Below are positions 10,104 to 21,754 of a stretch of 64,000 nucleotides of DNA, piece after piece (the first letter of the stretch is position 1; every line of letters begins with the position of its first letter). Under the pieces are notes generated by a model. It worked only from the letters and a program-made list of their open reading frames with translations. It made no database searches and was not told where the DNA came from. Source of the DNA: Arachis hypogaea (Eukaryota > Streptophyta > Magnoliopsida > Fabales > Fabaceae); NCBI RefSeq assembly GCF_003086295.3, contig NC_092048.1:108020276-108084275 (forward strand), read 5' to 3'. The position numbers and the translations under genes were made by a program.

Positions 10104-11294
10104 TGTAACACCCTAATATTCAAATCCTTATACTCGAGTCATAAGTCAATGATATTACGGTGGTACGACTCTCAGGTGAATCTTTAATATATAAATATAA
10201 GTATAATTGAAAGGAGTATTAATCGAGAAGCCTGAAAAGAGTAAAAATAAAATCGTGAAGACGTATCACTTACGTTTCAACAACAAAAAGATAAACCGTG
10301 AAGTCAAAAGCGATATACGGATAAGGGCATAAAGGATATTAAGAGATAGACAACAGGTAGATATATATAACATAAGTAAATAGTCACTAGTCGCGACCCG
10401 TGAAGTTTAGGCCGGTTAGGATACAATATGAAAGTAGATGACAACAGGATCTCCTAATCTCTCCCAAAAGAAACATAGGAGCCTCTATAGGCAAGTTCAA
10501 AAGAGTCCAATACATAATATAATCTTTTCAAAATAAAGGTGGAGAGGTTCTAAGCAAATATGAAGTAGAGAATATAAAGATCTTTGCCGTCTCTCAAACG
10601 AACCACAGCTCACTTCTGAGCACCTGGACCTGTATCTGAAAAACAAGAGATATATACGGAATGAGAACCCCCGACCCATGGGTTCCCAGTATGGTAAAAG
10701 TGCCAAATAAATACAATGCACTGCAACAAAAACTCACTAAGCATCCTACACTTCTTTTCACCAAACATTCACCCTATGATCTCGCTAATCCATAAATAGG
10801 AAACTGTCAAAAGGGAATGCTAAATCTAAATCATCTTTCTTATGCTTCTCAACTAGCTAACTCTCCAACAAACCAGGACCAGAATTATAAACAAAACCAT
10901 CACCAGATATTCTGCCTAAGCAATACTATATCAATACATCATATTCTCACCTGGAGCAAGTGAATTCACTTCACTGCGTCTACCCAGGGAGCTCAAATTA
11001 TCTAATTCAATAATCATCATCATTATTCAATCACATCATCAAGTCATCTCCTCAAGAACAGACCTCAGCATCCACCGACACCAGCATATGGGGCCTCTCA
11101 GTTGTACAAACAAAAGCAATACAGGCAAGTAATACACAATTAAGGTACAAGTAGAACAAGTAGCCCATAATCAGGTAACATAGCATATATGATGTAGCAA
11201 TCCAAAACAAATAGGCAAACCCAAACAATGCAAACATATGCAAATGATGCATGCCTACCCTATCCCTGATGATATCATCTGTCGGTTATATAGC
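10104..11294 (+). mobile_element. Host repeat H, left part (probable gypsy LTR or internal sequence)
   Basis: Begins TGTAACACCCTAA, a typical LTR-type terminus, after unrelated DNA. It has no convincing ORF. It is interrupted at 11295 by element B and appears to resume at 21755, then at 63545 after element C. The orientation is uncertain because TG...CA ends are symmetrical. No primer site was found beside 10104. Confidence 0.5.
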
Positions 11295-12833
11295 TGGTGC
11301 ACGAATTGTAAATCACACTTTTCACAACTCGTACCACTAACCAGCAAGTGCACTGGGTCGTCCAAGTAATACCTTACGTGAGTAAAGGTCGATCCCACGG
11401 AGATTGTTGGCTTGAAGCAAACTATGGTTATCTTGTAAATCTTAGTCAGGAGATTAATAATAAAAACTACTTTTGCTTATGAAAACTAAATAACATGAAT
11501 TAAAGGTTACTTGTTATGCAGTAATGGAGAATATGTTGGAGTTTTGGAGATGCTTTGTCTTCTGAATCTCTGCTTTCCTCCTGTCTTCTTCTTCACGCAC
11601 GCAAGGTTCCTCCTATGGCAAGCTGTGTGTTGGTGGATCACCGTTGTCAATGGCTACCATCCGTCCTCTCAGTGAAAATGGTCCAGGTGCGCTGTCACCG
11701 CACGGCTAATCATCTGTCGGTTCTCGATCATGTCGGAATAGGATCCATTGATCCTTTTACGTCTGTCACTACGCCCAACACTCGCGAGTTTGAAGCTCGT
11801 CACAGTCATTCAATCCTTGAATCCTACTCGGAATACCACAGACAAGGTTTAGACTTTCCGGATTCTCAAGAATGCTGCCAATGGATTCTAGCTTATACCA
11901 CGAAGATTCTGATTAAGGAATCCAAGAGATACTCATTCAATCGAAGGTAGAACGGAGGTGGTTGTCAGGCACGCGTTCATTGGTTGAGAATGGTGATGAG
12001 TGTCACGGATCATCACCTTCTTTATATTGAAGTGCGAATGAATATCTTAGATAGGAACAAGCGTGTTTGAATAGAAAACTAAAATAATTGCATTAATCCA
12101 TCGAGACACAGCAGAGCTCCTCTCCCCCAACAATGGAGTTTAGAGACTCATGCCGTCAAAGAGTACAAAGTTCAAATCTAAAATGTCCTGAGGTACAAAA
12201 TAAATCTCTAAAAGTTGTTTAAATACTAAACTAGTAACCTAAGTTTACAGGAAATGAGTAAACTATGATAGATAGTGCAGAAATCCACTTATGGGGCCCA
12301 CTTGGTGTGTGCTGGGGCTGAGACTTAAGCTTCTCACGTGCCTGGGCTGTTTCTGGAGTTAAACGCCAGGTTGTAACCTGTTTCTGGCGTTTAACTCCAA
12401 TTTGTAACCTGTTTCTGGCGTTTGACGCCAGACTGCAACATGGAACTGGCTTTGAACGCCAGTGTACGTCATCTATCCTTGAGCAAAGTATAGACTATTA
12501 TATATTTCTGGAAAGCCCTGGATGTCTACTTTCCAACGCAATTGAGAGAGTGCCAATTGGATTTTTGTAGCTCCAGAAAATCCATTCCGAGTGCAGAGAA
12601 GTCAGAATCCAACAACATCAGTAGTCCTTTTTCAGCCTGAATCAGATTTTTGCTCAGCTCCCTCAATTTCAGCCAGAAAATACCTGAAATTACAGAAAAA
12701 CACACAAACTCATAGTAAAGTCTAGAAATGCAATTTTTATTTAAAAACTAATAAAAATATAACGAAAATTGACTAAATCATACTAAAAACTATGTAAAAA
12801 CAATGCCAAAAAGTATAAATTATCCGCTCATCA
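11295..12833 (-). repeat. Element B 3' LTR
   Basis: 1539 bp. On the minus strand it starts TGATGAGCGGATAATTTATA (12833) and ends CGTGCACCA (11295). It contains a palindrome array at about 12353-12462. Its inner edge abuts ACACCAAACTTAAATTG and the TTGCTTGTCCCCAAGCAA hairpin. The plus-strand ORF at 11555-11950 is antisense and has no recognisable domain. Confidence 0.92.
12218..12225 (-). promoter_or_regulatory. Candidate TATA box in B LTR
   Basis: TATTTAAA on the minus strand sits where C and G have TATAAAAA or TATAAATA. The matching site in the other B LTR is 21329-21336. It is a weaker match than in the sister elements. Confidence 0.4.
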
Positions 12834-12835
12834 CA

Positions 12836-12870
12836 ACACCAAACTTAAATTGTTGCTTGTCCCCAAGCAA
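12836..12870 (-). promoter_or_regulatory. Pre-LTR hairpin and AAGTTTGGTGT motif of B
   Basis: On the minus strand TTGCTTGGGGACAAGCAA (7-bp stem) is followed by TTTAAGTTTGGTGT immediately before the 3' LTR. This is the slot of the polypurine tract, but no purine run is present. Confidence 0.7.
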
Positions 12871-13987
12871 CTGAAAATCAAATAGGATAAAAAGAAGAGA
12901 ACATACTATAAATTCCAAAATATCAATGAAACTTAGCTCCAATTAGATGAGCGGGACTAGTAGCTTTTTGCCTCTGAACAGTTTTGGCATCTCACTTTAT
13001 CCCTTGAAGTTCAGAATGATTGGCATCTATAGGAACTCAGAATTCAGATAGTGTTATTGATTCTCCTAGTTCAATATGTGATTCTTGAACACAGTTACTT
13101 TATGAGTCTTGGTCGTGGCCCTAAGCACTTTGTTTTCCAGTATTACCACCGGATACATAAATGCCACAGACACATAATTGGGTGAACCTTTTCAGATTGT
13201 GACTCAGCTTTACTAAAGTCCCCAATTAGAGGTGTCCAGGGTTCTTAAGCACACTCTTCTTTTTTTTTTTTTTGCTTTGGACCTTGACTTTAACCGCTCA
13301 GTCTCAAGTTTTCACTTGACACCTTCACGCCACAAGCACATAGTTAGGGACACCTTGGTTTAGCCACTTAGGCCAGGATTTTATTCCTTTAGGCCCTCCT
13401 ATGCACTGATGCTCAAAGCCTTGGATCCTTTTTATTACCCTTGCCTTTTGGTTTTAAGGGGTATTGGCTTTTTGCTCTTGCCTTTTGGTTTAAAGAGCTT
13501 TTGGCTTTTTCTGCTTGCTTTTTCTTTTTCTTTCTATTTTTTTCGCTATATTTTTTTTGCAAGCTTTCTGTATTCACTGCTTTTTCTTGCTTCAAGAATC
13601 ATTTTTATGATTTTTCAGATTATCAAATAACATTTCTCCTGATCATCATTCTTTCAAGAGCCAACATATTTAACATTCATAAACAACAATTTCAAAAGAC
13701 ATATGCACTGTTCAAGCATTCATTCAGAAAACAAAAAGTATTGTCACCACATCAAAATAATTAAACTAGTTTCAAGGATGAATTCGAAATCATGTACTTC
13801 TTGTTCTTTTGTAATTAAAACATTTTTCATTTAAGAGAGGTGATGGATTCATAGGACATTCATAACTTTAAGGCATAGACACTTAAATACTAATGATCAT
13901 TAAAGACAAAAACATGAATAAACATAGAGTATAGTAAACGAAAAATAGAAAAGTAAATAGACAAGGAGATTAAGGAACGGGTCCACC
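12871..13987 (-). other. B 3' internal non-coding region
   Basis: Non-coding. It includes a low-complexity TTTTCTTTTT/GGTTTAAAG segment at about 13430-13560 that produces spurious ORFs on both strands. The same sequence family occurs between the extra ORF and the 3' LTR in F (34447-35570), G (54119-55207) and C (60750-61895). Confidence 0.6.
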
Positions 13988-14230
13988 TTAGTGAGGGTGG
14001 CGTCTTCTTCCTCTTGAAGAACCAATGGTGCTCTTGAGCTCCTCTATGTCTCTTCCTTGCCTTTGTTGCTCCTCCCTCATGGCTCTTTGATCTTATCTAA
14101 TCTCATGGAGGATGATGGAGTGCTCTTGGTACTCCATCCTTAGTTGTCCCACGTTGGAACTTAATTCTCCTAGGGAAGTGTTGATTTGCTCCCAATAGTT
14201 TTGTGGAGGGAAGTGCATCCCTTGAGGCAT
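13988..14230 (-). pseudogene. Remnant of the extra ORF (C-terminal coiled-coil part) in B
   Basis: 80 codons from ATG at 14230 (MPQGMHFPPQNYWEQINTS) to TAA at 13988, with one in-frame stop after LHEIR. It matches the C-terminal end of the extra ORF of G. The N-terminal 290 or so residues are gone, and the leader of the full ORF now leads straight to an ATG that was internal. Heptads around SLGELSSNVGQL and REEQQRQGRDIEEL suggest a coiled coil. Confidence 0.75.
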
Positions 14231-14283
14231 TAGTGGTTATGGAAAAAAAAAAGCAATACTTTTTTCCACACCAAACTTAAAAT

Positions 14284-14303
14284 GTTTGCTCGTCCTCGAG
14301 CAA
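14284..14303 (-). promoter_or_regulatory. Hairpin before the extra-ORF remnant in B
   Basis: On the minus strand TTTGCTCGAGGACGAGCAAA is a perfect stem-loop followed by TTTTAAGTTTGGTGT, the same module as before the 3' LTR. Confidence 0.65.
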
Positions 14304-14416
14304 AAGAAGAAGAGGTAGGGTAGATGGGGATCATGTGGGGTCCACAGATCCGAAGGGGTCAAGGATGTAGCATCCCTGCTCCAATTAGGCATGCAAAACG
14401 CCCTCTGTATGCAATC

Positions 14417-14559
14417 CTGGCGTTTAACGCCAGACTGCTGCCTGTTTCTGGCGTTAAACGCCAGGTTGATGCTTATTTCTGGCGTTAAACGCCAGCTTGG
14501 TGCTTGTTTCTGGCGTTAAACGCCAGACAGATGCTCGTTTCTAGCGTTTAAATGCCAGA
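14417..14559 (-). repeat. Palindrome array in the B spacer
   Basis: Five copies of CTGGCGTT(T)AAACGCCAG-type palindromes separated by about 16-20 bases. They lie between the pol tail and the extra-ORF remnant. The last copy is mutated (CTAGCG). Confidence 0.9.
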
Positions 14560-14754
14560 GTGCTCCTCCTCCAGGGTGTGCTGTTTTTAATGTTATTTTT
14601 CATCCTGTTTTTGATATTTTTTTTGTAGTTTTTGTGACTCCACATGATCATCAACCTAAAAAAATAAAATAACAATAGAAAATAAATAATGAATTAACAT
14701 TGGATTGCCTCCCAACAAGCGCTTCTTTAGTGTCAATAGCTTGACAGTGAGCTC

Positions 14755-16817
14755 TCATGGAGCCTCACAGTTGTTCAGAGCAATGTTGGGACCTCCCAAC
14801 ACCAAACTTAGAGTTTGAATGTGGGGGATCAACACCAAACTTAGAGTTTGGTTGTGGCCCCCAACACCAAACTTAGGGTTTGACTGTGGGGGCTTTGGTT
14901 GACTCTGCAGTGAGAGAAGCTTTTCATGCTTCCTCTCCATGGTTACAGAAGGAGAACCTTGTGTCTTATAGTTTACAATGTCTGCAAACCACAGAGCTTC
15001 CTGAATAGCAAACAATTGCTCATCCAGAAAGGTTTCAGAGATCTCAGTAGGAGGGAGGGATGCTCCTGCTACTGGTTCTATCCGGGACAGGTGATCAGCT
15101 ACTTGATTCTCTGTCCCTTTTCTGTCTCTTATTTCTATATCAAACTCTTGCAGAAGCAACACCCATCTTATGAGCCTGGGCTTTGAATCCTGCTTTGTGA
15201 GTAGATATTTAAGAGTAGCATGGTCAGTGTACACAATCACTTTTGATCCTACTAAGTATGATCTAAACTTGTCAATGGCATAAACCACTGCAAGCAGCTC
15301 TTTTTCTGTGGTTGTGTAATTCTTTTGTGCGTCATTCAAAATATGGCTAGCATAGTGAATGACGTGCAGAAGCTTATTATGCCTCTGTCCCAATATTGCA
15401 CCAATAGCATGGTCACTGGCATCACACATTAGTTCGAATGGTAATGTCCAGTCTGGTGCAGAAATAACAGGTGCTGTGACCAGCTTAGCTTTCAGGGTCT
15501 CAAACGCCTGCAGACACTCTGTGTCAAACACAAATGGCGTGTCAACAGCTAGTAGATTGCTAAGAGGTTTTGCAATTTTTGAAAAATCCTTTATAAACCT
15601 CCTATAGAATCCTACATGCCCCAGAAAGCTTCTGATTGCCTTAACATTGGCAGGTGGTGGTAATTTTTCAATTACTTCAACTTTAGCTCGATCCACCTCT
15701 ATTCCCTTGTTTGAAATTTTATGCCCAAGGACAATCCCTTCAGTCACCATAAAGTGACATTTTCCCAGTTTAAAACTAGGTTGGTCTCTTCACATCTTTT
15801 CAGAACAAGTACTAAATGGTTAAGGCAGGAGCTGAATGAGTCTCCAAATACTAAAAAGTCATCCATGAAGACTTCCAGAAACTTTTCTACCATATCAGAG
15901 AAGATAGAGAGCATGCACCTCTGAAAGGTTGCAGGTGCATTACACAGACCAAAAGGCATCCTTCTGTAGGCAAACACTCCAGAAGGACATGTGAATGTTG
16001 TTTTCTCTTGGTCCTGAGGATCTACTAAAATTTGGTTGTAACCTGAATAGCCATCCAAAAAGCAGTAATATTCATGACCGGCTAGTCTCTCTAGCATCTG
16101 GTCTATGAATGGTAAAGGAAAATGATCCTTCCTGGTGGCTGTATTGAGTCTTATGTAATCAATACACATACGCCACCCTATAACTGTTCTTGTAGGAACC
16201 AGTTCATTCTTTTAATTATGAACCACTGTCATTCCGCCCTTCTTGGGGACAACATGGACAGGGCTCACCCAGGGGCTATCAGAAATAGGATAGATAATCC
16301 CAGCCTCTACTAACTTAGTGACCTCTTTCTGTGCCACCTCCTTCATGGCGGGATTTAGCCGCCTTTGTGGTTGAACCAATGGCTTAGCATCATCCTCCAA
16401 TAGAATCTTGTGCATGCATCTGGCTGGGCTAATGCCCTTAAGATCACTTATGGACCACCCAAGAGCTGTCCTGTGTGTCCTTAGCACCTGAATTAGTGCT
16501 TTCTCTTCCTGTGGCCCTAAAGCAGAGCTTATGATTACAGGAAAAGTGTCTCCTTCTCCCAGAAATGCATATTTCAGGGATGGTGGTAGTGGTTTGAGCT
16601 CGGGTTTAGGAGGTTTCTCCTCTTCCTGAGGAGTTTTCAGAGGTTCTTTTATTTTCTCTGGTTCCTCCAGATCAGGCTGAACATCTTTAAAAATGTCCTC
16701 TAGCTCTGATTCGAGACTCTCAGTCATATTGACCTCTTCCACCAGGGAGTCAATAATAACAACGCCTAGGCAGTCGTTTGATGTGTTTGGATGTTGCATA
16801 GCTTTGACAACATTCAA
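14755..16817 (-). pseudogene. Element B reverse transcriptase and RNase H
   Basis: RT starts in the frame from ATG 16817 with the acidic linker, is cut by TAA at 16212-16214 after VVHN, and resumes from about 16170. CFLDGYSGYNQI, PFGLCNAPATF and VFMDDFLVF are present. A lost A near 15761 shifts the frame at NWE. RNase H continues at 15750 with [43 protein letters not shown] and [13 protein letters not shown], where D, E and D are the expected catalytic positions. After FADIVNYK the frame passes directly into [18 protein letters not shown], the tail seen after the F and G protease. Integrase is therefore deleted. Non-functional without repair. Confidence 0.88.
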
Positions 16818-17320
16818 CTTAAACTCATCCTCATTGACTCTTAGGGTTATCTCCCCTTTTTGGACGTCAATGAGGGTTCATCCAGTTGCTAGGAATGGTC
16901 TTCCTAGAATGAGAGTTGCACTCTTGTGCTCCTCCATTTCCAGCACTACAAAGTCATTAGGGAAGGCAAATGGCCCAACCTTGACAATCATGTCCTCAAT
17001 TATGCCTGATGGATATTTAATGGAGCCATCAGCAAGTTGAAGACAGATCCGGGTTGGTTTGACCTCTTCAGTCGAGCCAAGCTTTTTGATAGTGGATGCA
17101 GGGATTAGGTTGTGCTTGCCCCAAGATCACATAGAGCTGTCTTGGTGCAGTTATCCTCTAATATGCATGGTATCATAAAGCTCCCGGGATCTTTAAGCTT
17201 TTCTGGAAAGCTTTTCAGAATGACTGCACTGCATTCTTCAGTGAGGAAAACTCTTTCAGTTTCTCTCTAATCCTTCTTATGACTCAAGATATCTTTCATG
17301 AACTTGGCATAAGAGGGTAT
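16818..17320 (-). pseudogene. Element B protease region
   Basis: Homologous to the A protease (LTEECSAVIL, ALCDLGAS, LILGRPFLATG) but split by indels and stops: TAG in DWRET, and a shift just after the DLGAS active site. A TAA also separates it from gag at 17318-17320. At the protease-RT boundary B has five A residues before GGGG, so protease and RT share one frame, unlike A and C. Confidence 0.8.
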
Positions 17321-18700
17321 TTACTCAAGTGCCTCTACAAACGGAATCTTTATTTCAAGAGTCCTGAGATAGTCTGCAAAGCAGGCAAATTGCTTATCCT
17401 GCTCCTCTTTGCGGAGTTTTTGAGGATAAGGCATCTTGGCTTTGTATTCCTCAACCTTAGTTGCTGCAGGTTTATTTCCTACAGAGGCAGGTTGAGAAGC
17501 CTTCTTGAGGGATTTATTATCAGCATTTGCAGGTGTCTGATCCCTCACTGGCATTTGAAAGCCAGGGTTGGAAGCTGGAGTGGCGTTGGACGCCAACTCC
17601 TTACTTGTTCCTGGCGTTTGAACGCCAGAACTGAGCTTCCATTGGGCGTTTGACGCCAACTCCTTGCCTGTTTCTGGCGTTTGAACGCCAGAGTTATTCT
17701 TCTCTGGGCTCTTACTGTCTTCAGAGGAATTTTGGATAGCCAGTTGTTCATTTCTTGGCTTCCTGCTGCCTTGAAGTGAGGTATTTAATGTTTTCCCACT
17801 TCTTAATTGAACTGCTTGGCACTCTTCTGTTATTTGTTTTGATAACTGCTGTTCTGTTTGGTTCAACTGTACTTCCATATTCAGATTAGCCATTCTTGTG
17901 TCTTGTAGTATCTCCTTGAATTTGGCCAGCTGTTTTGTTAGAAAGTCTAATTGCTTATTGAATTCAGTAATTTGTTCTGCAGGACTGAGTTCAGCAGTTA
18001 CTGTTTTAGCCTCTTCTTTCATGGAAGATTCACTGCTTAGGTACAGATGCTGATTTCTGGCAACTGTATCAATAAGCTCTTGAGCCTCTTCAATTGTCTT
18101 TCTCATGTGTATAGATCCACCAGCTGAGTGGTCTAGAGAAATCTGAGCTTTTTCTGTAAGCTCATAATAGAAGATGTCTAACTGCACCCATTCTGAAAAC
18201 ATTTCAGAGAGACATTTTCTTAGCATCTCTTTGTATCTCTCCCAGGCATCATAAAGAGATTCATTATCTCCTTGTTTAAAGCCTTGGATGTCCAACCTTA
18301 ACTGTGTCATCCGTTTTGGAGGAAAGTATTGATTCAGGAATTTTTCTGATAGCTGTTTCCATGTCCTTATGCTAGCCTTAGGTTGGTTATTTAACCACCA
18401 CTTAGCTTGGTCTTTTACAGCAAATGGAAATAGTAATAATCTGTAGACATCCTGATCTACTTCCTTATCATGTACTGTGTCAGGAATTTGTAAAAACTGT
18501 GCTAGAAACTTTGTAGGTTCTTCCTGTGGAAGACCGGAATACTGGCAACTTTGCTGCACCATGATAATAAGCTGAGGATTCAACTCAAAGCTACTGACTC
18601 CGATGGAGGGTATACAGATACTACTCCCATATGAAGCAGTAGTGGGGTTAGCATATGACCCCAGAGTCCTTCTGGACTGTTTATTTCTACTTATGTCCAT
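17321..18700 (-). CDS. Element B Gag (459 codons, intact frame)
   Basis: The ATG at 18700 (MDISRNKQSRRTLGSYANP) matches the start of C gag. A retrotransposon-gag capsid-like domain lies at about residues 40-220 (FLAQFLQIPDTV, LFPFAVKDQAKWWLNN, LNQYFPPKRMTQLRLDI, ESLYDAWERYKEML, EAQELIDTVARNQ). It is followed by a coiled-coil/glutamine-rich segment (about 245-300). A linker at about 320-400 is encoded by GGCGTT palindromes (SGVQTPE and SGVQTPG units), and the conserved FADYLRTLEIKIPF comes near the end. No CCHC zinc knuckle is visible. The stop replaces CAA at the point where A and C continue into the protease. It would form the virus-like particle core. Confidence 0.85.
   Translation of the reverse strand: MDISRNKQSRRTLGSYANPTTASYGSSICIPSIGVSSFELNPQLIIMVQQSCQYSGLPQEEPTKFLAQFLQIPDTVHDKEVDQDVYRLLLFPFAVKDQAKWWLNNQPKASIRTWKQLSEKFLNQYFPPKRMTQLRLDIQGFKQGDNESLYDAWERYKEMLRKCLSEMFSEWVQLDIFYYELTEKAQISLDHSAGGSIHMRKTIEEAQELIDTVARNQHLYLSSESSMKEEAKTVTAELSPAEQITEFNKQLDFLTKQLAKFKEILQDTRMANLNMEVQLNQTEQQLSKQITEECQAVQLRSGKTLNTSLQGSRKPRNEQLAIQNSSEDSKSPEKNNSGVQTPETGKELASNAQWKLSSGVQTPGTSKELASNATPASNPGFQMPVRDQTPANADNKSLKKASQPASVGNKPAATKVEEYKAKMPYPQKLRKEEQDKQFACFADYLRTLEIKIPFVEALE
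17548..17692 (-). repeat. Palindrome array inside B gag coding sequence
   Basis: Five palindromes of the CTGGCGTTTGAACGCCAG type, two of them shorter, within the open gag frame. They encode in-frame GVQTP repeats. Confidence 0.85.
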
Positions 18701-20381
18701 GATGGAGAAAGGGAGATGATGCGGATTGCAAATATATATATTTTTTTGAAAATTGAAATTAAAATAAAATAAAATAAAATAAATGAAAAATTGACTATAT
18801 TTTCGAAAATTAGAAGAAAAAGAAATAAATAAAATAAAAAAAATTGAAAACTAAATTAATTAATTAAAAAGATTTGAAAAAGATGTGTGTGAGGATTTTC
18901 GAAAAAATGAAGAGAGAGAAATTGGTTAGGAAGTTTTGAAAAAGATATGTCTTAAAATTGAAGATACTTGTAAGAAAATAAAATAAAATAAAAAAAGAAA
19001 AGATATGAAAAAGATTTGATTTTCAGATTTGAGATTAGAAAAGATAAGATAAGCTAGGTAAGAGAAGATCAGGAATTTAAATTAAAAAGTTTTAATATTT
19101 AAATTTTAAATTTAAAAATTAAATTTTAAAATTTGAAATTTTGAAAATTGAAATTTGAAAATTGAAATTTGAAAGTTGGAATTTGAAAATTGAATTTTGA
19201 ATTTTCGAAAAAGTCAACAATATAAGATAAGGATTTGAAAAAGATTTAAATTTTGAAAAGATTTGATTTTTAAATTTGAAAATTAGATTTTGAATTTAAA
19301 ATTTTGAATTTTGAATTTTGAAATTTTGAAAGTTGAAATTTGAAATTTGAAGTAAGATAAGATAAAATTTTGAAAAAGATATGATTTTTTTAAAGAAATT
19401 TGAATTTTTAAATTTTTAAAACTAAGATAAGATAAAATAGAAATTTTAAAATAAAAATCTGAAATTTTTTGAAGAAATTTTGAAATATTTGCTCAAAAAT
19501 AGTTAGAGAAGATTTTTTTTTTTGAATTTTATGATGAAAAAGAAAAACACACAAAAGACACATAACTTAAAATTTTTAGATCTAATGCTCCTTGTTTTCG
19601 AAAATTTTGGAGGAAAAACTCCAAGGAACACCAAACTTAAAAATTTTAAGACCAAAACACAAGGAAGACTCAAGAACACTTTGAAGACTCACAAGAACAA
19701 CAAGAACATGAAGAAAGAACACCAAACTTAAAATTTTTAGAAAACCTCAATAAAATTTTCGAAAATTATAGAAAGATTAACAAGAAAACACTAAACTTAA
19801 AGTTTGGCACAAGATTTAATCAAAGAAAAATTATTTTTGAAAAAAAGATTTTAAAAAGAAGATACCCAATTACCAAGAACATAAACCAACGCTCTAGCCA
19901 ATTGAGCTGTAAATGTAACACTTGTTTTAAAGAAGTATTTTTTTAAAAACTAAGAATAAAATTTTTTAAAAACTAATGTTTTGAAAAAGCACAAGAAAAA
20001 CTAAAGATCAAACAAGAAAAATAAACAAGAACAACTTGAAGATCCAGGAAAAACAAAGAACACAAATTCGAAAATTTAAAGGAAAATATAAAATATGCAA
20101 TTGACACCAAACTTAAAATATAAAACTAAACTCAAACAGAAAATCTCAATTATTAGTTAAAAAAAAATTTCGAAAAACTTTTGAAAAAGAAAATAAGGAT
20201 TCTAAAATTTTAACAAGAACAATAATAAAAGACTCAAAGATAAATCACAGATTAATAAAAAAAATAAAAATTTTTTTGAAAGAATTTTTTTTGAAAAGAA
20301 AGTAAAAGACTCTGACCCAAAAGACAAAATCTTCCTAATCTAAGCAACAGGATGAACCATCAGTTGTTCAAACTCGAACAA
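18701..20381 (-). other. Element B untranslated leader
   Basis: A very AT-rich leader of about 1.7 kb between primer site and gag ATG. It has many TTTTCGAAAA palindromes, several TAAGTTTGGTGT copies and a GAAATTTTGAAA-type low-complexity core. Short ORFs here look accidental. Confidence 0.7.
19868..19912 (-). other. tRNA D-arm-like segment in B leader
   Basis: On the minus strand CAGCTCAATTGGCTAGAGCG reads like a tRNA D-arm with an A-box (consensus TRGCNNAGTNGG), followed by an anticodon-arm-like stretch. No acceptor stem or T-arm was found, so this is a fragment at most. The leaders of C, F and G lack it by eye. Confidence 0.35.
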
Positions 20382-20399
20382 TCTCCGGCAACGGCACCA
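20382..20399 (-). promoter_or_regulatory. Element B primer binding site (tRNA-Asp type, mutated)
   Basis: TGGTGCCGTTGCCGGAGA on the minus strand. It differs at two positions from the complement of the plant tRNA-Asp 3' end, and lies 6 bases from the LTR. Confidence 0.75.
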
Positions 20400-20405
20400 A
20401 AAACT

Positions 20406-21754
20406 TGGTGCACAAATTGTAAATCACACTTTTCACAACTCGTACCACTAACCAGCAAGTGCACTGGGTCGTCCAAGTAATACTTTACGTGAGTAAGGGT
20501 CGATCCCACGGAGATTGTTGGCTTGAAACAATTTATGGTTATCTTGTAAATCTTAGTCAGGAGATTAATAATAAAAATTACTTTTGTTTATGAAAACTAA
20601 ATAACATGAATTAAAGGTTACTTGTTATGCAGTAATGGAGAATATGTTGGAGTTTTGGAGATGCTTTGTCTTCTGAATCTCTGCTTTCCTCCTGTCTTCT
20701 TCTTCATGCACGCAAGTTTTCTCCTATGGCAAGCTGTGTGTTGGTGGATCACCGTTGTCAATGGCTACCATCCGTCCTCTCAGTGAAAATGGTCCAGGTG
20801 CGCTGTCACCGCACGGCTAATCATCTGTCGGTTCTCGATCATGTCGGAATAGGATCCATTGATCCTTTTATGTCTGTCACTACGCCCAACACTCGCGAGT
20901 TTGAAGCTCGTCACAGTCATTCAATCCTTGAATCCTACTCGGAATACCACAGACAAGGTTTAGACTTTCTGGATTCTCAAGAATGCTGCCAATGGATTCT
21001 AGCTTATACCACGAAGATTCTGATTAAGGAATCTAAGTGATACTCATTCAATCGAAGGTAGAACGGAGGTGGTTGTCAGGCACGCGTTCATAGGTTGAGA
21101 ATGGTGATGAGTGTCACGGATCATCACGTTCTTTATATTGAAGTGCGAATGAATATCTTAGATAGAAACAAGCGTGTTTGAATAGAAAACTGAAATAATT
21201 GCATTAATCCATCGAGACACAACAGAGCTCCTCACCCCCAACAATGGAGTTTAGAGACTCATGCCGTCAAAGAGTACAAAGTTCAGATCTAAAATGTCTT
21301 GAGGTATAAAATAAATCTCTAAAAGTTGTTTAAATACTAAACTAGTAACCTAGGTTTACAGGAAATGAGTAAACTATGATAGATAGTGCAGAAATCCACT
21401 TCTGGGCCCACTTGGTGTGTGCTGGGGCTGAGACTTAAGCTTCTCACATGTCTGGGCTGTTTCTGGAGTTAAACGCCGGGTTGTAACCTGTTTCTGGCGT
21501 TCAACTCCAATTTGTAACCTATTTCTGGCGTTTGACGCCAGACTGCAACATGGAACTGGCGTTGAACGCCAGTTTACGTTATCTATCCTTGAGAAAAGTA
21601 TGGACTATTATATATTGCTGGAAAGCCCTGGATGTCTACTTTCCAACGCAATTGAGAGCGCGCCAATTGGATTTTTGTAGCTCCAGAAAATCCATTCCGA
21701 GTGCAGGGGGGTCAGAATCCAACAGCATCAGCAGTCCTTTTTCAGCCTGAATCA
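20406..21754 (-). repeat. Element B 5' LTR, outer end missing
   Basis: It matches the 3' LTR closely from TGGTGCAC (20406) to CAGCCTGAATCA (21754), then stops. About 180 bases that begin the LTR (TGATGAGCGG...) are absent and H sequence follows. Palindrome array at about 21470-21572. Confidence 0.88.

Larger units (their letters stand above)
11295..21754 (-). mobile_element. Element B: Athila-like gypsy retrotransposon, integrase deleted
   Basis: A minus-strand element of about 10.5 kb. In sense order: 5' LTR (20406-21754, outer end missing), degenerate tRNA-Asp primer site (20382-20399), long AT-rich leader, gag, protease, RT, RNase H, a short tail module, a palindrome array, a remnant of the extra ORF, the hairpin/AAGTTTGGTGT module, then the 3' LTR (11295-12833). 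Integrase is absent: the frame jumps from the RNase H-integrase linker straight into the tail found after protease in F and G. No target duplication can be read because the right end is truncated against H. Confidence 0.92.

Noticed and set aside
10104..11294. Assigning H to a named family with a primer site
   Set aside because: The TGTAACACCC end is suggestive, but neither side shows a primer-site match and the second LTR is not in the window.
11555..11950. 131-codon plus-strand ORF in the B LTR, repeated at 20666-21040, and related 151-codon ORFs in both F LTRs (33147-33602, 40900-41355)
   Set aside because: All are antisense to the LTR and duplicated because LTRs are duplicated. No domain, and composition tracks the LTR. 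Similar stretches in C and G LTRs are broken.
13409..13764. Hydrophobic ORFs rich in F and L (also at 34845-35349, 54336-54593, 61092-61362)
   Set aside because: Low-complexity T-rich tract in the element 3' region, not membrane proteins.
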